This document shows, piece after piece, positions 5,162-5,811 of a stretch of 5,811 nucleotides of DNA. Source of the DNA: Dehalococcoidia bacterium UBA3254 (GTDB taxonomy: Bacteria; Chloroflexota; Dehalococcoidia; Dehalococcoidales; UBA3254); contig DEUU01000468.1 of the NCBI GenBank assembly GCA_002362735.1, positions 372-6,182 on the forward strand. The letters run 5' to 3'. The position numbers and the translations under genes are program-made. A model generated the notes under the pieces. That model was not told where the DNA came from. It searched no databases and saw only the letters and a list, made by a program, of their open reading frames with translations. Position 1 is the stretch's first letter. Every line of letters begins with the position of its first letter.

Positions 5162-5811
5162 GTGGCCTGGAAGCTGGAAAATAATTCCGAACAAAAACAA
5201 TCGTTACCTGGCATGAATTTCAGATTTAGAGGGCTAGCAGTACCAGGCATTATCTATCTGGTGGCTTTTGCGATTGCGGAGTATATAACCTATTATGTCA
5301 ACGACGTGGGCGGAATAATCTGCTATTTTACGATTCTCTTGATTCTCATTATCAATAGTACGATAGATAAAAATAAGGAGCGGTGTAAGCTATGGTTGGC
5401 CTTAGGTCTGGTCCCTCTTATTAGAATAGCAAATCTGGTCATACCGCTGGCCGAAATCTCAGAAATCTTCTGGTATATCTTTATTGCCATCCCCGTACTT
5501 GCAGGTATATTCGTTATCGCACGCACCGTAAAATTTAGCATTGATGATATCGGATTAAATGTAAATAAACCTGTATTTCAAATCCTGGCAGCCGCAAGTG
5601 GCATCGTTCTGGCAATTATTGACTATTATATTCTTAAACCGGAAGCTCTGAATAATCAGTTGACTTTTCAATCAACAATATTTCCTGCGTTGATTTTAAT
5701 TATTGCGACAGGATTTACGGAAGAGATGGCTTTTCGTGGAGTTATGCAGCGAGCAGCGGATGTGGTACATTCAGGGGGATGGGTCTATATTGCAATAGTC
5801 TACACTATAAT
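5162..5811 (+). CDS. CPBP-family intramembrane glutamic endopeptidase (partial, C-terminus off the right edge)
   Basis: About 216 codons of a multi-pass membrane protein are present. A short polar N-terminus (1-22) precedes several hydrophobic segments (about 25-46, 50-66, 78-97, 103-120, 140-158, 172-184). The first catalytic motif of the CPBP/CAAX protease family is then visible: TEEMAFRGVMQR, with the Glu pair at 187-188 and Arg192 (EExxxR). The later FxxxH and HxxxN/D motifs would lie beyond the window. Such enzymes cut proteins within or next to the membrane; others act in bacteriocin immunity or sorting-signal removal. The gene starts 28 bp after the DUF1616 stop with no separate promoter, so it appears to belong to the exosortase operon. 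The start is GTG 5162, with ATG 5213 as a less likely alternative. Exosortase E is known as a fusion to this same protease family, which makes the pairing suggestive. Confidence 0.85.
   Translation, partial: MAWKLENNSEQKQSLPGMNFRFRGLAVPGIIYLVAFAIAEYITYYVNDVGGIICYFTILLILIINSTIDKNKERCKLWLALGLVPLIRIANLVIPLAEISEIFWYIFIAIPVLAGIFVIARTVKFSIDDIGLNVNKPVFQILAAASGIVLAIIDYYILKPEALNNQLTFQSTIFPALILIIATGFTEEMAFRGVMQRAADVVHSGGWVYIAIVYTI

Noticed and set aside
1..5811. CRISPR array, tRNA, rRNA or insertion-sequence ends
   Set aside because: No regularly spaced repeats, tRNA-like cloverleaf, rRNA segment or transposase-like reading frame was seen on either strand.

Overview
The window looks like a piece of chromosome from a strictly anaerobic bacterium. 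A low- to mid-GC Firmicute of the Peptococcaceae/Clostridia kind is the best guess. The basis is ferredoxin-linked 2-oxoacid metabolism, a flavodoxin-ferredoxin fusion of clostridial type, sigma-A-like promoters, and strong GGAGG ribosome sites on several genes with frequent GTG/TTG starts. Exosortase genes are less usual in Firmicutes, so Chloroflexota or another anaerobic phylum stays possible.

Region 1 (1-1421, minus strand) reads right to left. It holds a Zn-ribbon/OB-fold acyl-CoA-associated protein (996-1421), a small two-cluster ferredoxin (599-838, TTG start), and the alpha subunit of a 2-oxoacid:ferredoxin oxidoreductase of VorB type (560 to the left edge, GTG start, incomplete). The ferredoxin is most simply the electron-accepting subunit of that oxidoreductase, and the TPP-binding and gamma subunits should lie beyond position 1. 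A near-consensus promoter at the end of the OB-fold gene gives the ferredoxin-vorB pair its own transcript. Its leader of about 137 nt is full of inverted repeats, two of which are mutually exclusive. Inside vorB the base composition changes abruptly near position 243: the first 106 codons are ordinary, and the next 80 end almost only in G or C. This suggests a recombination mosaic or an assembly chimera.

Region 2 (1422-1557) is a divergent promoter region. The rightward promoter lies so close to the next start codon that the transcript should be nearly leaderless.

Region 3 (1558-2409, plus strand) is an EFR1-type protein, a flavodoxin-like domain fused to a two-[4Fe-4S] ferredoxin. Positions 2410-2570 hold no gene, only the promoter of the next operon near the right end.

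Region 4 (2571 to the right edge, plus strand) is a tightly packed operon: an EpsI-family protein, an exosortase with its Cys/Arg/His residues intact, a DUF1616 membrane protein, and the start of a CPBP-family (CAAX-protease-like) intramembrane protease. The first three genes overlap by one base (TGATG, TAGTG). Together they look like a protein-sorting and surface-processing module. EpsI with a second membrane anchor, DUF1616 and a CPBP protease next to an exosortase make this the most likely place for an undescribed system. No sortase substrate is visible in the window.
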